From positions 3,173,102 through 3,237,101 of the forward strand of contig PCDI01000005.1 in assembly GCA_002778195.1 (NCBI GenBank): a DNA stretch of 64,000 nucleotides, read 5' to 3'. This stretch comes from Raffaelea ambrosiae. Taxonomy: Eukaryota; Ascomycota; Sordariomycetes; Ophiostomatales; Ophiostomataceae. Shown one piece after another: positions 34,776-47,665 of the stretch (positions are counted from its first letter, which is position 1; every line of letters starts with the position of its first letter). A program made the translations under genes and the position numbers. The notes under the pieces are model-generated. The model saw only the letters and a list, made by a program, of their open reading frames with translations. It was not told the DNA's origin and made no database searches.

Positions 34776-36395
34776 ATGGGCACGAGAGACTTGTCCATCG
34801 AGCCGGCCGACAGGGCCACGGCCCAGGAACTCCAGGACGAGGCGGACCTTGCCTTGTTCGGTCATGAACAGGCAATGTCTCGCAAATTTGGGGTCTTGAG
34901 CATGCTGGCGTTGGCCTTTTGTGTCCTCGGAACGTGGTCAACTTTTGCCCAAGATCTCTCGAGCGGCCTGACCAATGGCGGCCCTATCAGCATTCTCTGG
35001 GGCCTGTGTCTTGTTACGGTCTGCAATCTGTGCATTGCGTTATCTCTGGGAGAGCTTTGCAGCAGCATGCCGACTGCGCTCGGGCAAGCATACTGGGTGT
35101 CGCATCTTCTGAGCCACCTCCCAGGAGGGAAATTGGCCTCTTATATTTGTGCCTGGATCAACACCTTTGGGTGGTGGACATTGGGAGCCTCGCAAATCGC
35201 TTTCATGACCAACTTTCTGCTGGGTATGAAGGTCTTGTTCCAAAACGACTGGAGCGGTGCTTCCACCGGCTGGGTCGAATTCCTTGTTTACCTGGGCATC
35301 ACCGCCTTGCTCACCGTCCTCAACATCGTCTTCTGTCGCCGCGAAAAAGTCCTCCCTCTCTTCAACAACATGGTCGGTGTCTGCTTCGTCGGACTCTTCT
35401 TTATTTTCATACTCGCCCTGCTCATCACCGTCGGCGTCAGGAAGAATCTGGAATTTCAGTCTGGAAAATTTGTTTTTGGCACATGGATCAATGAGACCGG
35501 CTGGAGTGATGGTGTTACGTGGTTCATCGGCCTCGTCCAAGCCGCATACGGCTTGACTGCTTTCGACTCAGCCATCCACATGGTCGAAGAAATTCCCGCC
35601 CCGAGGAAGAATATGCCCAAGATCATTTTTCTCTCCGTTGCCGTCGGCGCCATCAGCGGCTTCATCTTCATGGTTGTCTGCCTTTTTGCCATTCAGAACC
35701 TCGACGATGTCCTCGACGGCCCGACAGGGCTGCCATTCATGGACCTGCTCACCACCACAATCGGCCTGCAGGGGGGCGCAGTACTCCTTGCCCTGTTCAT
35801 ATTCAACGGTCTCGGCCAGGGCGTGAGTATCCTCACTACTGGGTCCCGCATGACCTGGGGGTTTGCCCGCGACGGCGGCCTTCCTTTCAGCAACTGGCTG
35901 GCCAAGATCAGCCCCACGTGGAATGCGCCAGTCAATTCCCTGCTGCTCCAGGGCGTTCTAATCAGCCTCGTTGGCGTCTTATACACATTTGCAAGCACCG
36001 TTCTCGAGGCCATTCTCAGCGTCAGCACCATTGCTCTCACCATATCCTACGCCATGCCCATACTTGCACTTATTGTTGCTGGCCGTGAACGGCTCCCCCC
36101 GGGGCAATTTTCGCTGGGCCGTGCTGGTCCTGCGATCAACTGGATCTCACTGATCTATTGCGCCATTACTACCGTTTTCTTTTTCTTCCCGGGCTCACCA
36201 GACCCTGGCCCCAGCGATATGAACTACGCCATTGCTGTCTTTGGCATCATGGTTGTTGTTGCTACCGCATTCTGGTTTATTCGCGGAAGGGTTGACTATC
36301 TTCTCGCTGGAGAGCGGACAGATGTTGTCTATGCTCAAGCGCAAGCAGACATGGATCAAAGCACGGATAGGGGTGTTGATCGGAAACGTCTGTAA
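34776..36395 (+). CDS. APC-family amine/amino-acid permease (GABA/choline type)
   Basis: An intronless 539-aa integral membrane protein with about 12 hydrophobic segments and a hydrophilic N-terminus of about 40 residues. The start at 34776 (CCATCATGGGC) is chosen because the upstream in-frame codons are T-rich leader. Family marks are seen in GEMC-like LGELCSSMPTALGQAYW, in SAIHMVEEIPAPRKNMPK, and in LTTGSRMTWGFARDGGLPFS, typical of fungal GABA (Uga4) and choline (Hnm1) transporters. It should import an amine or amino acid with protons across the plasma membrane. Its divergent pairing with copper amine oxidase suggests it brings in that enzyme's substrate. The exact substrate cannot be read from sequence. 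Confidence 0.93.
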   Translation: MGTRDLSIEPADRATAQELQDEADLALFGHEQAMSRKFGVLSMLALAFCVLGTWSTFAQDLSSGLTNGGPISILWGLCLVTVCNLCIALSLGELCSSMPTALGQAYWVSHLLSHLPGGKLASYICAWINTFGWWTLGASQIAFMTNFLLGMKVLFQNDWSGASTGWVEFLVYLGITALLTVLNIVFCRREKVLPLFNNMVGVCFVGLFFIFILALLITVGVRKNLEFQSGKFVFGTWINETGWSDGVTWFIGLVQAAYGLTAFDSAIHMVEEIPAPRKNMPKIIFLSVAVGAISGFIFMVVCLFAIQNLDDVLDGPTGLPFMDLLTTTIGLQGGAVLLALFIFNGLGQGVSILTTGSRMTWGFARDGGLPFSNWLAKISPTWNAPVNSLLLQGVLISLVGVLYTFASTVLEAILSVSTIALTISYAMPILALIVAGRERLPPGQFSLGRAGPAINWISLIYCAITTVFFFFPGSPDPGPSDMNYAIAVFGIMVVVATAFWFIRGRVDYLLAGERTDVVYAQAQADMDQSTDRGVDRKRL

Positions 36396-37151
36396 ACGGG
36401 ATATTGCTTTGTTCGGTTTCCATTATCCGTAGCTGGTAATGAGTTAGTTAGTCGCTGTTGAATTTTTCCAGTTCTCAATCTATTATGATTAGCTCCGCTG
36501 CAAAACGTTCCTCTGTTACAATATTGAAACCATAATCGGCACGTTATCTTCCCTGGCCCTCGCTACAGAGCTTGATCGGTCTCCGTGCCCCCCGAACTAC
36601 CTCCCGAACCAAACAAAGGACGTAGGTCGTCATCGATCGTCCTGTGGGCTGTACCTTCCTAAACAGGCCGTCAGAACGGAAACGCCGATAAGAACTCGAA
36701 TTGGTAAGAGAACTTACATGCACATCGACTCCGCATTTCGGCCAGCCGCTGCAACAACTCGTTTTGGGGGGAAAGTCCCGTCCAACCCCGCACAATTCCA
36801 GACCCCCAGTACACATGGATATGCACGCTCAACCTCACGAGAGTCATTTCAATTACGCATTGCATGTTGTTTTGCGCACTCGCGTTCGTTTGGAATGCCT
36901 GGCCCCGCGGCTGGCCGTATGCCATTCTAACCTATGCCTCTTTGGGAAAAAAAGTCCCTCTGGGTTAGCAGGCGGACGGTACCTGTATGAATCGTCGGTT
37001 TGCAGAAAGGGCGGACGACCCTTTTTGTCCGTGTCCGACCCGGCAACGGTCCCGGCTCTTGTTGGACAAGTCCTGACAGAAAGTCTATCTCGACTGAACC
37101 TGTCCACAACCTCAACCCCCATCTCCTCTACTTCGGCTCGGAAAGGTCACA
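36396..37151. promoter_or_regulatory. Permease terminator and aldehyde dehydrogenase promoter
   Basis: No gene was seen. A CGG-N4-CCG inverted pair at 36739-36748 is a possible Zn2Cys6 site, in the opposite orientation to the one in the amine oxidase promoter. Confidence 0.4.
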
Positions 37152-38826
37152 ATGACTCGAGACCTCTCAGTGCGGTTGACGGCCCCAAATGGTCGAGCCT
37201 ATGACCAGCCCATCGGACTATTCATTGGCAACAAGTGGGTTGCCTCCTCGGATGGCAAGAAAATCGACAGTATCAATCCCACGTATGTCCCCCCAACTTG
37301 TGTGTCCTCTCTCATCGTTGTATAGGTGTGGACTAACGCCGTACGCCTGGACAGAAATGAAGAGCCCATTGTTTCGGTTTACGCTGCTTCGGAGCAGGAT
37401 GTCGACCGTGCGGTGAAGGCTGCCCGCAAAGCGCTGCGTGATTCTGCATGGGCCGATCTGCCAGGCAGCGACCGGGGCAAGTTGCTGCACCGGCTTGCTC
37501 AGCTTGTTGACGAGAACAAGGAAACGCTTGCTACTGTCGAAACATGGGACAACGGCAAGCCGTACTCTGTCGCCCTCAACGAGGACTTGGCCGAGGTCGC
37601 AGAGACACTCCGTTACTATGCTGGATTTGCGGATAAGTTGTTCGGCCAAGTCATCGAGACCACTCCCGACAAGTTTGCCTACACGGTCAGAGAGCCTGTG
37701 GGAGTCTGTGGGCAGATCATTCCGTAGGTGGTTTTGCTCTATTCTATATATTGCGCCCTATAAATCACGCTCAGTCGTTCATTATATGGCTAACCTTTGT
37801 ATTTCTCCCCCATCCAGATGGAACTACCCACTCTCTATGGCTGCCTGGAAACTTGGGCCAGCCTTGGCCTGCGGCAATACGGTCGTTCTCAAGCCTGCAG
37901 AGCAGACACCCCTGTCTATCCTAGTCTTTGCCAATCTCATTGCAGAGGCTGGATTCCCGCCAGGTGTGATCAACATTGTCAACGGCCTCGGAGCCGTCGC
38001 AGGAGCTGCCCTCTCCGCTCACCCGGACGTCGACAAAATCGCCTTTACTGGGTCCACGGTTACTGCGCGCAGCATCATGAAGACCGCGAGCAACACCCTC
38101 AAAAACATCACTCTCGAAACCGGTGGCAAGAGTCCGCTTGTCGTGTTCAACGATGCCGAGCTTGACCTTGCGGTGGAATGGGCACACGCGGGCATCATGT
38201 CGAACCAGGGACAGATCTGCACGGCCACCTCCCGGATCCTTGTGCAAGATCAGATTTACGACAAATTCCTGGCCGCCTTCCGTGCCCACACCAGGAAGAT
38301 CTCCACCGTGGGAGACCCGTTCGAGGAGACGACCTTTCAGGGCCCTCAGATCACCAAGGCGCAGTATGACCGGATCCTGTCGTACGTGAAAATTGGCCAG
38401 TCCGAGGGCGCAAAACTCGAGACAGGCGGCGTGCCGTCTGTGAAGCCCAAAGGAAAGGGCTTCTTTGTTGAGCCGACTGTGTTCACAGAGGTGTCTTCCA
38501 GCATGCGCATCTTCCAGGAGGAAATCTTTGGCCCCTTTGTCGTCATCACAAAATTCCATTCGGAAGACGAAGCTATCCAGTTGTCAAACTCCACACAATA
38601 TGGCCTCGGCAGTGCTCTTTTTACCCGAGACATCACCCGGGCCCACCGCGTTGCCAGGAAGATTGAAGCCGGCATGGTCTGGATCAACTCGAGCAATGAC
38701 AGCGACTGGAGAATCCCCTTTGGAGGCGTGAAGCAGAGCGGTATCGGCCGAGAGCTCGGCCAGGCTGGACTGGAAGCATATTCGACCATCAAGGCCATTC
38801 ATGTAAATATGAAACCGAGATTGTAA
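37152..38826 (+). CDS. NAD(P)-dependent aldehyde dehydrogenase
   Basis: Exons 37152-37282, 37355-37723 and 37818-38826 give 502 aa, the usual ALDH length. Introns are phased so that the second join restores PWNYPL. Seen: AFTGSTVTA (cofactor loop), LETGGKSP with the general-base Glu, and GQICTATSR with the catalytic Cys, then EEIFGPFVVI and PFGGVKQSGIGRE. The reaction is aldehyde to carboxylic acid. Its place beside amine oxidase and permease suggests it removes the aldehyde made by deamination. The C-terminus ends in PRL, the same three residues as the amine oxidase, which hints at a shared peroxisomal location. It may equally be a general ALDH. Confidence 0.95.
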
Positions 38827-39047
38827 TAGTGCAGAACTATTGTGTATTATCATCAGATGTTTTTTTTTTTCAGATAAGAACAGTCATGTGCTCGTTTCCA
38901 TTATTGTTACTGTTACTCCGTTTCTGGTATCTTTCATCGCTTGTCTTTGCCATTGCCATTCGTTTCTCAACTTATGTTTCTCATAACGCCCTTTTCCCAA
39001 TGCCCGTTTTCCATGTCCAGACCGGCTATTGATTTCAGAACCACCAA

Positions 39048-41183
39048 CTATCCGAATACACTCTCAAAGTTTGAATCGACCATAACATCAAGCCAGTGGC
39101 TCTTCTGTGGTGGGACCTCCTTATCATACGTTGTCCATATAGTCTCCAGCAGTTGTCTGACCACGACTATTGGCCTCGGGGGCAAATTTTGCTCAAGCTT
39201 CGTGAGCCTTTCGTGGATGGCAGTGCGAGCGGATTGCACGACTTTTACCTTGGCAGTCTCGTCTTGCAAAGACAGAGCACCAGTTTCCCGTGCTACCACA
39301 GGTAAAAATGGCACGTCTTTACTGTGGAGATATGCCGGACTCTTTGCTAATGACTCAAGATCCAGTGGCTCGTCGGTTCTCAAGGCGCTCCCTGAGCAGA
39401 GACACAACAAGGGCTGGAGGCAGCGCATGGGTGAGTCTGATGGTATCGACATGACGATATCGACAATGTGCAAAGCCAGCGGCATGACCATGATCTGATT
39501 CGATGGCATGCCCTCGGTGTCTGAGCTCTGGAGCTTCTGTCGTTGAGACAAAAGATCCGGGAAGGTCTGGTACAACTGCAAAAGGGATATGAGGCGAAAT
39601 GCCTCGGCGGCTCTGTAGAGATGAAGCGGCAGCTGGCCCTTATCTGCTATGAGTTCTCCCTCGTCGGTATGCAGCTGCCGTACATTCGTGGATAAGAGCA
39701 CGTCTTCGAGCTCTTTGCCTTCTTTGATGTCCTGCATGGCCTGGTACAGCAGCTCGTATGTGGCCCGCGAGCCTCGCCGCCACAGCTTGCGCGACCGCCG
39801 ACACAGGGCCATGACCTTGCCAAGCAAGGCAATCAGTCGAACGGGGACGCCGACCCAGGGATGGAACGTCCAGTCCTTGTCGTTCTCTGCGCTGGGGTTC
39901 CAGGTCAAAACGGTTTGTATGTCGTCGGTGTCGTCGGTCACAATCGTTCGCAGCATCTCCTCGTACATGAGGCATCCGCGGAAAAATTCCAAGAGGTCCC
40001 TGTCGCTGGGAGACAGATACTTGGCCCTGATGTCTAGCAGATCAATGACAGAGCGGGCATTTCGCAAATACTGGATGCCAAGTTGTCTGGAGTCGATCCA
40101 ATGGAGCGACGAGCTCATGCAGAAGAGCGACGTGAGGAGTCCGCCAGGGAGCTCCGTGACTGAATCCGGGTCCTTGAAGAGGGTTTGGAGATCAAAAATC
40201 AACGACTGCGTCGACATTTGCGGTGCCGAGACGATCACCTCACTGATGCTGGGGGGACGCTTCTGAAGAGAGGCCGCGGCCATGGTCTGCAGCGAGAAGA
40301 AGACAGACTCATCAGACGTCCACAGCTCGGAACAAAGCTGTCGGAATGGATTGGACGGGGAGTCGAAAGCAGCCCAGACGCCACAGACAGACCGGAACCA
40401 CAGCTCGACCAGCGAGGTCCCTGGAAGAGAAAGATTTCTTGGCGGACTGTCCGCCTGCTTCGGCGGATACGGGACCAGAGCGGCCGCGTTCTCTTCGCGG
40501 GAGACCACGGAGACCACAGAGCGGCATTCTGGGGAGAGCAGCACGGACGGGCTCCCTCCCGGGGTAGCCGAACCGCCGCGACTGCTAAAGCTGCTCCCGT
40601 GCTCGGGTTGCTGGTCGTACGACGACTGGGTTTCCGAGGCGGCGCTGTCAGAGAAGAAGGGATAGGACGCGTCTGAGCAGGGGCTCTTCTTTTGCTGCTC
40701 TGCAGGTTCGATGTTGGCCTGCTGCTGCTGCTGCCGCTGATCACGATCGCCGCCCCCGGGCTGCAGGTTTAAAATCGGGAACTGGTGCTCAGCCTCCTTC
40801 CCCAGTTCCGCTTGGCGGGACCTGCCATCCTGGATGGAGCGCGATGCGGCCGTCGCAAACTCGGAAAACTGGGGGAAGCTAGCAGCCGCCTTTGCTTTGG
40901 GGCTGGCGGTGGCCTCATACTTGGTCGACCACCGCAGGACTTGCTGGTAGCCCGGACAGGTGATGCCTCTGTTCAGGCAATTGTGGCAGCTAGGCACTGT
41001 CTCGTCGCATTTCAACTGGCGGCCATTAGCTCTCTTATCTCTGAGGGCATTGCTCTCCTTTGAGAAGCTCGTCTTTTCTCATTCTACAGCTTGTCTTGTG
41101 TCTGATAAGAAAACAACAGCGTATCGTACCCGCTTGGCCTTGCAGACCCTGCATCCAGTCCGAGATTTGATATGGCGGCTCAT
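39048..41183 (-). CDS. Zn2Cys6 transcription factor (Fungal_trans_2 type)
   Basis: Exons 41130-41183 and 39048-41015 on the minus strand give 673 aa. The intron splits the DNA-binding cluster: exon 1 supplies CRVCKAKR and exon 2 LKCDETVPSCHNCLNRGITC, followed by PGY and a basic LRWSTKYE block, the style of regulators with the Fungal_trans_2 (PF11951) regulatory region. A long Gln/Ser/Pro-rich linker (including a QQQQQ run) separates it from the helical C-terminal half. The short first exon of 18 codons is typical of this subgroup. It is convergent with the aldehyde dehydrogenase gene (221 bp apart), so it may control the amine module, which is an inference. Confidence 0.9.
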
Positions 41184-42340
41184 TTATTTCCGAGGGGCCT
41201 GAACCACGGCCTGTTTGGACGATGTGCTTTTTTCCCCTTGGTCGCTCGGCTACACTGTCTCGACTATTGCCGGGGGCAAACTTATACGGGAAAACTGTGT
41301 GTATGTGAGAATGGGCGGGGTAGGGAATTCGTTTGGTAACAGGGCGAACTTTGAGCAGCGACGATTGGATCCCTAGGAGCGGTCGTTACGTAAAGCGCGA
41401 GATAGGGGATGTGGAGCCGGGTCGTGGGTCCTGCCGTTGGTGCCTGCCTAGATAAGACTTTCTTGGCCTGCATACTATGTAAAAATCCACTGTGAAGGAG
41501 TTAATACAGATCTCCACGATGGGGATTTGGAACAGTCAGGAGCTACATAGTCGGTGCTTGAACTATATCCCTGGCTTTGTGCTGCATAGAGGCAACAGCT
41601 GTACGAGTATGCTTTAAGTGCTACGTAACCACAAAGTACCGCGGTTCACCATTGCTGGACCAACACAGACAATGTTGATTATAGCCATTGCTCGGCCACA
41701 TCCACTTTTTCTTTTGTTCCAATTCACGCATCACCCACTGATCAGGTTTGGCCAGGTTCCAAGGGGTGTATGGTTAGAGCGGAGAAGGCGGAAGCGTCAT
41801 AGTATTCGGCTCGCTCAATCCGCGCCTTAAACCAAATCATCGTATCATCGATAGCTTCGAGTATACAAGAGCACGGTGTACGCAGGGAACAGAACTCCTC
41901 TTATTCACAAAAAGCCACCGTGCCATGGAAGATGGCGGTCAAAAACTACCTATTTAGCTGACCCGACCGACATTCACGTTATTAGTTAAGTACAACCGCA
42001 TATCGCAAAACCGATGTCCGTAGTAAACGCGAGCCCAAAACGCCTGCAGAGCTCAAAGACAACAAACAACAAGCATGCCGTTTTTCGTGACCGAGACAAC
42101 AATGTAGCGCACAGAAAAATCAAAGAGGAATATTCGTACAAATCAACACGGGCCGGCCAACGTGTCGTTGGCAAAAACAAACAAAGAACAAAAACAGTCA
42201 TGAAATGGATGCACCCGATCGCAACGGGGTATACTCCATAAAGCTTAAAAAACAATTATTCGGGACTGGAGAGAGCGCCTCTCTCGTCTCCCACCTCGCT
42301 GTTCCTTCTCAGAATATCCCGGATTGAAGAGAACTACCAT
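41184..42340. other. Intergenic: Zn2Cys6 regulator promoter and C2H2 regulator 3' end
   Basis: No convincing gene was seen. One copy of TACGAGTA occurs at 41602-41609, the same 8-mer that is enriched further right. Confidence 0.5.
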
Positions 42341-43900
42341 TCATTCCGAGTGGTGTTCTTCCGAGCCGGTCTCTGAGGTGGCCTGGTCCTTGTGGACCTT
42401 CCGGTGTCGTCTGAGGTTTGACACGACACTGAAGTGGCGGCCGCAACCCTCAACATCGCAACAGAACGCTAATGAATGTTAGTCCATAGGAGCACAGTAT
42501 ACGTAGAAATTATGCATATCCCGGGCGGGTTTTCTTATGGGTCATTCACATACGCTTTTCGCCAGTGTGGCTATACATGTGCGTTTGCAGCGAACTTGGC
42601 CGCGTGAAGCGCTTGTCGCAAACCTTGCACTTGTGCTTTTTCTGTGCCGCACTCGTCATTTTGGAGCTGAACTGGGTCATCATAGACTGCGGTGCTGGCG
42701 GCACTTGAGTCGGGCCTGCCATAAAACCCTGTGTCCGTGGCATGGGCAGGGCCCGCGAGGTGGCTGGCTCAATGTCGGAGGCTGTCGCGGAATAGTCGCT
42801 CACGCTCGAGTCCACAGAGCCAGTTCCATAGAAGCTGTTGAAACTCGTGCTGGACACGCTGGAGCTCGTGCTGTGCGTGGCTGCCGGGAAACCGTAGGAG
42901 TCACCCGAGCCACGAGCCCGGTTGTTGTTGTTGTTGTTGTAAAAAGGACGCGGGGTCTCCTGGCTCAAGGACATGATTCCATGGCTGGCTTCGATGGCAT
43001 CGGCAAAGCTTCGACGGTCGTCATTTTGAACATTCCTGTGAACCCGGGAAGGGTTCCGTTAGCTCGTCTTTCTTGCATCCGCTGATTACGAGGGGGGACC
43101 ACTCACGATTGCGGCTGGGAAAATCGGCGGCTGTTATCTGCTTCCGAAGGCATAGTGTAGGTAGGACGCAATGGAGCTGGCGCATAGCCCATCTGGTCGT
43201 ATGGCGTAGAAGTTGGGTACGCCGGGTGAATAGGGGATGGTGCTGTGTATGCTTGGTCGGTATATGTCGTCGGTGTCTGGGGGGGTGCAATGCGGCCAAG
43301 GTTCAAAATGTCCTGGGGAAGGGACAGCAAGTCCCGCTGGCCACCATAGACATCGTTTCGCTTCTGTGCCTCTGCTGCTGTGGTCGGCATTTGCACGGAT
43401 GCATACGCTGCGAGAGAGTGGTCTCGCCCAGCGCTGGTCACACGGTGCAGTTGGTTTGGCGCTGTCTGCTGCAGCTGCGGCTGCTGCTGTGACTGTTGTT
43501 GTGCTGATGGGTGGTTGTTGTGCTGCATATGGTGTGGAAGAGGGTGTTGTGGGTGCGCTGGGTGTTGTTGCTGAGGGTGCGATGCTTGTGGGATGGTTTG
43601 ATGCGCATGCGCCTGTGGAGAGGAATGCTGTGGCTGCGGCTGCTGGTGTTGTTGCTGCTGCTGCTGCTGCTGCTGGTGATGCTGCTGGTGGCTCTTCATG
43701 GCACCCAGGGAGAGGGACCCCGGCTGCATGCCCGGCTGGCTGGTCATATACATGTTGTGAGAGGTCGGCTGGTGGCTGTGCGCCGCCGATGGCGACGACG
43801 CCCACGGGTTTGTGAACTGCGGTGGCTGCGAAGAGTAGGATGACATATGGTCCAGGTTCAATGGGAATCGATGCTGGTTGGCGGGGATTGTCATCGTCAT
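42341..43900 (-). CDS. C2H2 zinc-finger transcription factor with Gln-rich N-terminus
   Basis: Exons 43107-43900, 42554-43035 and 42341-42468 on the minus strand give 467 aa. The N-terminal 200 residues are Gln/His/Pro-rich with a run of nine Gln, and a run of six Asn lies in exon 2. Two C2H2 fingers lie at the C-terminus: CKVCDKRFTRPSSLQTH followed by MYSH, the HTGEKP linker split by the last intron, then CCDVEGCGRHFSVVSNLRRH with a further His. The tail is short and acidic. This finger pair is very conserved in Pezizomycotina regulators of the RfeC-like kind; I do not assign a symbol. Low-complexity activation regions and a very long upstream gene-free region resemble developmental or stress regulators. 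Confidence 0.9.
43651..43676. repeat. Trinucleotide repeat encoding the Gln run
   Basis: A GTT/GCT-type trinucleotide run on the plus strand encodes consecutive Gln codons in the C2H2 regulator on the minus strand. Such tracts vary in length between isolates. Confidence 0.8.
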
Positions 43901-46900
43901 GTTAACAGATATGGTGAACAGGGAGCAGGCAGTGGTGCTGGAGCCGCTACCTCTCCTCTTTCTCTTCTGTTTAAATGTACTAGGAGATCAAAAAATCGGG
44001 ACAGGCAAAAGAATTTGACGCTGTCTTGTATCGTCGTGATGACACCGTCACGCTGATGAGGACCAACGGTTCTTTTCGTACGAAGCCGTTTGGTACGCCT
44101 TGTTTCAAATCAAGAACCCGGTTGCGGGAGCACAACCAACGTAGACGGCGATGAATTTGCAGTTCTTCGCTCTCAGAGTGCTTGGCAGCAGAGATAACCT
44201 AACTCGGAGACACAAGATTACGCCTGTGTTTAAAAGCAAGGTTCAGACAGTGTCGGGGGTTTGTGGCACGTCCAGAGAAAGAATTTGTTTGCCTGCTGCT
44301 GGTGTCAGCAGTGTATGAGATAACCTCGTGAGATCCAGAGATGGGGATGCACAGCCGGCAAGATAGTCTGTGTTTTCGACAGATAACACAGCATCTGATG
44401 TTTGGCTGAGGCAGACAGGGGAGTGGGATGGAAGGAACGAGTGGCATGTATCGCGACTGCCGAAACAACCACGGCCAAAAAAATAATGATACAAAAAAAA
44501 AAAACGGGAGAGGCTGAAAAGACCAAGCTAAGGGATAACAACAACATACATTCAAAACAACAATAATTAATGATTGTACCTCAACGACTGACAGCCTTCG
44601 GTTTGAATGTCTTTCTTGCTGCTTCGGCCAGGGTTGTGTCCTGTCGGTTGCGCCTCAGTTGGCAGGGATAGCGACTGCGTGTGAGGTGGTTGGGCTCGAG
44701 AATCGACAAGTCTGTTGCGAGCAAAACTGTTACCGAGCAAATGGATAGCTCTCGGCAACCCCTGTCCGAATAAGAAAAGAAAGTGATAGGAGCAGTTTGT
44801 TGGTGTTGTGTTAATATGGATGTCAAGACAAGAGCGTCTGCTGGATCGTCGTTTACGTTGTACTAGCGAGAAGAAGGGAGACTGAAGAGAGACCGAGAAG
44901 AGACAGATGCAAAGCAGAGGTGCCAACTATGTACCGCAGTCAGAGTTGTGGTTCAGTGTTGCGACGAGCCGGATTCCAGTTCGACGAGTTCACTCAGAGA
45001 GTGTGTGGAACAAGATGGGTCGAGGGGGGATTTAACAAAAAAATGATACAGCCATATCCCTCTTGTACGAAAGCGAATCGGACGTCCAAGCTTTACATAC
45101 ATAGTCCATGGCAGGCGGGCACGCATCCAACGACCGCTTCGTCCAGTCTGCTTGCCAGTGTACTCGTACTATGTATGATGAAAAAGCACACCCCCGGCTG
45201 GTACAGGACGAAGCGGTCCCGTAGTGGTGGTGGAGGGCAAGAGGGGTGTCTCTAAAAAAACGGGGAGTGACTTGGCAGAAGAGATGGAAAAGGGAGAAAG
45301 TTGTGGTGGGGCGACCTGCTCGCGGAGCAAGAAGGGCGGCATCTCCTGAGCATCGGCCGCATGTGCCAGCGGAGCAGTCTGGTGTTTGGGTTTTTTTGTT
45401 TGCTGTGTATTTTATTATTATTATTTGCTCCCGCTGTTTCTGATGTTCTCCATCACGGCAGTCTCCATCTGGGTTGCCGGGTCTCATCTGGAGGTCTCCA
45501 TCTAGAGGTTGGCCCCGTTGGCGACAGGGTTTGAGAACTGGGAAACCGCACGAAGTCTGGTCGAGGTCCATATCTAATTACAGCGTGCGGTGCATGGTGC
45601 TACTACTGTGTATCTTACGAAGAGAGGCGTGCGAGCACTAGTCGGGCCTCTTACTACGATACTACTTGTATGTACGAGTATGTACGCATACGGTGTATGG
45701 CAAGATGATGCAACTGCAAGAGCAGAGAAGGCGTTATTTCGCTTAGAGTTGGGGGCAGAGCATGTCAGACCAAGAGGGTTGGAGAGGCGGAGAGCGGGCA
45801 ATGGGACAATGGGACAATGCTATGTGCGAGGAGAGGACGGACAACAGACACGCAGAGGACAAGAGAATCAACGACCGAAAACACCACCATTTGAGCATTT
45901 GCTAGCATTCGCTAGCATTCGCTAGTATTTCCTGGCCTTTGCTACAGCTCGCGCCAAAAAAGGGGACGACCGGATGGCACATTAAACGCCTGGAAAAGAC
46001 TGGGTCAAGGGGCGGTAGAGAGGTTGACTGACGTCTTGCATTTTCTTCTGTGTTTCTTTTTTTTTTCGGGGAACGTGGTGCTGCATGCGTTCCTTGGATG
46101 TGGTGGCTATGTACCATGTACTCGCCCAGACCAACGCTCGTCCACATAAGGTTGCTGGTGGCCTTGGACGTTTACATGGTACTGCGCAGCGTGCTAGTCG
46201 AGCGAGTAGTGGCAGTAGCGCGAGCACGCCAGAGGCTATCTGTGGAGTAGCAGCAGTGCTTGCATCTTGTTGCTCGGCATCTTATTGTGGGCAGGCAAGG
46301 CAGATATGTAATTGCTACTTGCGGGAGTACGAGGTGTGCGGTGTGCGATATCTAACTACCTGGTAGCTACTATCTTGATATGCGTGCGCGAGAAACCCCC
46401 CGAGAAAAAGGAGAAAAGGAGAGAGAGAAAAGGCGTGCCAGAGGATAACCAGGTGGTACGTGCGTTGCCATCAGGCAGGGGGCTAGCAAGTAAGAAGGCA
46501 ATGTACTCGTATGGGTATTTCGCACATCGTGGCTGTACTTACACTGTGCCGGCCGACTACTGGAACTTGTTTTTTGGCTGCTTTGGCTGCTTGCTGCGTT
46601 GCCCATTTTGCTGGCCCTGGTTTGGCTTGCGTTGCGGGTGCTGGGTTGGCCTGCCGGTTGTCGCTGGCCTCCCAGACTAGCTCGGCGGGGGGCAGCTGGC
46701 GCAGCCTTTGTGCGGGTTAACGACGGGGGTAGTCTGTGACCTAACAAAAATTATCTCGGTGGGTGGAATTGAAAAATGCTGGTTGGTCTGATTGGCCTGG
46801 TTGGGGTGGCCTTGCTGGTCCTGACAGGGTAGGATGGTTGGGCCTGGCACCATGCACTTGGCCCGTCCCTCAAAAAGGGGGGTGAGGAAAAAGGAAAGAA

Positions 46901-47641
46901 CGGCAGGCAAAATAAATAAATGAAATAGAATGAAAATAAAGTAAAATCAAATAGCACAGAATAAAGAATAATAGGGAGCGGAAAGGGAAAGGGAAAAAGA
47001 AAAAGGAAAGAAAGAAAAAAAGAAACAAGAAAAAATGTGCCAGCATGTATGTAGGTGCTAGCACAGGGATGCAGGGAAGGAGCACCCGGCGTGGCGCCGC
47101 GCAGGGAAGGCACGCATCCCTCTCCTACCATGCAGGAAAGAGCGACTTGCCCAGCATTACTACGAGTACGAGTACATACCATAGTACGTAGTAGTACTTG
47201 TATGCATCATACTACCAGCATTGTCCAACGACGTACTCGTATGTGCCTACCATCTCAGATCTTATCGGTCGCCCTGTCGCCATGTTGCTTTGCCATCACC
47301 GCCCATCAATTGCCCATTCGTCTCCGTCAGCAAACATACCGCACTGCGACGACACCCTACGGACGAGGCGTTGCCATCCGTTGCATGTTGCGACGAGGGA
47401 TCTCCTTGAGTGATCTCCTCGGAAGATCCGCAACGGGGCAGTGGCCATCTGTGCCACGGCTGCCTCAGAGGGCAAGTGCGCACATACTCATGCACAGTCG
47501 TATCTTGCCCGTTGTATCTCACTGTAGTGCTCGTGCACAGTGGTGCCCTTACTGGCCGTCGAGTATTACTACCACCATATTTCAGAGTCGCACACTCGCC
47601 GGCACGCCCACCCACAGACAGACAAAGACGAAACACAAGCA

Positions 47642-47665
47642 CACTCACACTCACACTCACACTCA
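47642..47665. repeat. CACTCA tandem repeat
   Basis: Four head-to-tail 6-bp units lie in the gene-free region. Confidence 0.85.

Noticed and set aside
45032..45571. Open frame of 179 codons on the minus strand
   Set aside because: Low-complexity, no motif, no splice-joined extension; typical of chance frames in this interval.
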